Below are positions 4,911 through 5,505 of a DNA stretch of 5,505 bases, one piece after another. How positions within the stretch are numbered: position 1 is the stretch's first letter; every line of letters begins with the position of its first letter. The translations under genes and the position numbers were made by a program. This stretch comes from Treponema sp. (GTDB lineage: Bacteria; Spirochaetota; Spirochaetia; Treponematales; Breznakiellaceae), in NCBI GenBank assembly GCA_031263435.1, contig JAISFT010000178.1:1-5505 (forward strand), given 5' to 3'. The notes under the pieces were generated by a model. That model ran no database searches. It had not been told where the DNA came from and worked only from the letters and a program-made list of their open reading frames with translations.

Positions 4911-5131
4911 TTCGCATAACAGGACTGTTTACGCTTGGTAGCTGCTTGCGCAGCAATTTAAGAGCCAGTAGGCGGCTCGGGGTTCCGGCTGGCTAGGTCA
5001 TTCCGCTACGCTCCATTCCCACTTTGAGATTACCGCGTAAGCGGTATCCACACTCCACCACATTTTTTTCGGCCCTGCATTTGCTTATCTGGGTCGCCAA
5101 AACGCCGCATACAGCCGGAACGTAATGCGAA
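4911..5131. repeat. GC-richer block bounded by nested imperfect inverted repeats
   Basis: The ends TTCGCATAAC (4911-4920) and GTAATGCGAA (5122-5131) are inverted repeats with 9 of 10 matches. Inside them CTGTTTACG (4925-4933) and CGCATACAG (5106-5114) match at 7 of 9, and GTTCCGGCTG (4982-4991) and CAGCCGGAAC (5112-5121) are perfect. The two-step outer pairing with unequal spacers resembles an integron attC site (R and L boxes; the left box ends in AAC). However, the right box starts GTA rather than GTT and 221 bp is long for an attC. It may instead be a MITE-like or REP-like element. Confidence 0.4.
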
Positions 5132-5189
5132 ATTGGGGCATAAAAATAGTTGGAAATATAAAAAAAGACAAAATTTTTGAAGGAATCTA

Positions 5190-5218
5190 TTGACAAGTAA
5201 CTATAACATAATTATAAT
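5190..5218 (+). promoter_or_regulatory. Perfect-consensus sigma70 promoter of brnT
   Basis: TTGACA (5190-5195), a 17-nt spacer and TATAAT (5213-5218) match the consensus at all twelve positions. The expected start, seven bases after the -10, is 5225, the A of the brnT ATG, so the transcript would be leaderless; there is no Shine-Dalgarno before the ATG. Such a strong promoter would need repression, in keeping with toxin-antitoxin autoregulation. Confidence 0.75.
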
Positions 5219-5222
5219 GTAA
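5204..5222. promoter_or_regulatory. Candidate BrnA operator overlapping the brnT -10
   Basis: TAACAT (5204-5209) and ATGTAA (5217-5222) form an imperfect dyad (5 of 6, inner ACAT/ATGT perfect) around ATAATTAT-type sequence that covers the -10 and start site. BrnA is known to repress its own operon, so a dyad here is a reasonable operator candidate. AT-rich DNA produces such dyads by chance. Confidence 0.3.
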
Positions 5223-5224
5223 AT

Positions 5225-5505
5225 ATGGACAAAATAAAATTTATATTGGATGAGGATAAAAACCAAAAGAACATAAAATCCCATAACATTTCCTTTGAAG
5301 AAGCAAAAACGGTGTTTTATGATCCAAGCGTAAAAATAATTTATGACCCGGATCATTCAAAGGACGAAGACTGTTTTATTATTTTAGGATTAAGCAAGGC
5401 ATTAAATTTATTAATTGTATGTCATTGTTATAAGGAAAAAGAAGAACAAATAAGAATATTTTCTGCAAGGAAGGCAACCACAAATGAAAAGAAACAATAT
5501 GGAGG
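5225..5505 (+). CDS. brnT: BrnT-family ribonuclease toxin, 3' end beyond the window
   Basis: BrnT is the toxin of the type II BrnT-BrnA system, a small RelE-fold ribonuclease that halts translation until bound by BrnA. The 93 visible codons show the family pattern from start to near end: FILDEDKNQKNIKSHNISF (the W/L-DExK-N-xxNxxKH-xxSFEEA type opening), SFEEAKTVFYDP (23-34), YDPDHSKDED (40-49), a LLIVCHC strand (62-68) and the C-terminal IRIFSARKATTNEKKQY (76-92) with the conserved SAR-x-AT motif. Family members are about 90-100 residues, so only a few codons should be missing. It is AT-rich like the EEP gene. Its promoter is perfect consensus and its message probably leaderless. The antitoxin gene is expected immediately downstream. 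Confidence 0.87.
   Translation, partial: MDKIKFILDEDKNQKNIKSHNISFEEAKTVFYDPSVKIIYDPDHSKDEDCFIILGLSKALNLLIVCHCYKEKEEQIRIFSARKATTNEKKQYG
5501..5505 (+). promoter_or_regulatory. brnA: Probable ribosome binding site for the downstream brnA gene
   Basis: GGAGG occupies the last five bases, at the point where brnT should be about to end. In BrnTA operons brnA starts at or overlaps the brnT stop, so this strong SD probably serves a brnA ATG just outside the window. A leaderless toxin paired with a strong antitoxin SD would favour antitoxin synthesis. The gene itself is not visible. Confidence 0.4.

Larger units (their letters stand above)
4886..5224. other. Intergenic region between the EEP and brnT genes
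   Basis: I see no credible gene in these 339 bases. They hold the weak hairpin at 4894-4910, a GC-richer palindromic block (4911-5131), an AT-rich stretch with A-tracts, and the brnT promoter. Inside the block are GCTGC-TTGC-GCAGC (4941-4954), AGCCAG/CTGGCT (4963-4968 and 4989-4994), and TACCGC-GTAA-GCGGTA (5031-5046), which would carry a GNRA-type tetraloop if transcribed. Confidence 0.6.

Noticed and set aside
4993..5196. Minus-strand 67-codon frame between the EEP and brnT genes
   Set aside because: It lies across the palindromic block, has no convincing RBS and shows no domain-like sequence.
5484..5505. ATG at 5484 (MKRNNME) as the brnA start
   Set aside because: It would overlap the conserved C-terminal part of brnT and has only a weak RBS; the GGAGG at 5501-5505 points to a start just beyond the window. 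It cannot be settled without more sequence.
1..5505. CRISPR array, tRNA or rRNA genes
   Set aside because: No regularly spaced direct repeats, no cloverleaf with CCA-type acceptor pattern and no rRNA-like sequence were seen on either strand.

Overview
The window looks like a chromosomal segment of a spirochaete, most likely a Treponema (perhaps a gut or termite-gut lineage). This is inferred from the def-fmt order followed by a kinase-less PASTA-repeat membrane protein, from a lipoprotein with a relaxed lipobox, and from the long homopolymeric G/C tract. No rRNA or other taxonomic marker is present, so the assignment is moderate at best.

Layout. (1) Positions 1-714, minus strand: a lipoprotein gene running off the left edge. 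Its promoter, Shine-Dalgarno and ATG (714-712) lie upstream of a run of 17 C on the coding strand. As assembled, the run puts the ATG out of frame with the lipobox and body; 16 or 19 C would restore the frame. This has the form of a slipped-strand (phase-variation) switch and is the most notable item here. (2) Positions 715-1048: a divergent intergenic region packed with perfect palindromes, with a good sigma70-type promoter for def. (3) Positions 1049-3755, plus strand, GC-rich: a tight operon of def (peptide deformylase), fmt (methionyl-tRNA formyltransferase with two Gly/Pro/Ala-rich insertions) and a three-repeat PASTA membrane protein. Gaps are 4 and 3 nt. Def and Fmt are the two halves of the N-formylmethionine cycle; the PASTA protein probably acts at the cell wall. 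(4) Positions 3756-4102: intergenic, palindrome-rich, changing from GC-rich to AT-rich near 4018. (5) Positions 4103-4885, plus strand, strongly AT-rich: a complete endonuclease/exonuclease/phosphatase (EEP) superfamily protein with its own promoter and RBS. (6) Positions 4886-5224: a locally GC-richer block with nested inverted repeats between two AT-rich genes. (7) Positions 5225 to the right edge: a BrnT-type toxin gene, nearly complete, behind a perfect-consensus promoter whose predicted start site is the A of the ATG. A GGAGG at the window edge probably serves the brnA antitoxin.

The left and centre are core chromosome. From about 4018 rightward the base composition, toxin-antitoxin cargo and palindromic spacer suggest an acquired accessory island. 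It may be cassette-like, but no integrase is visible and an integron reading is only a hypothesis.
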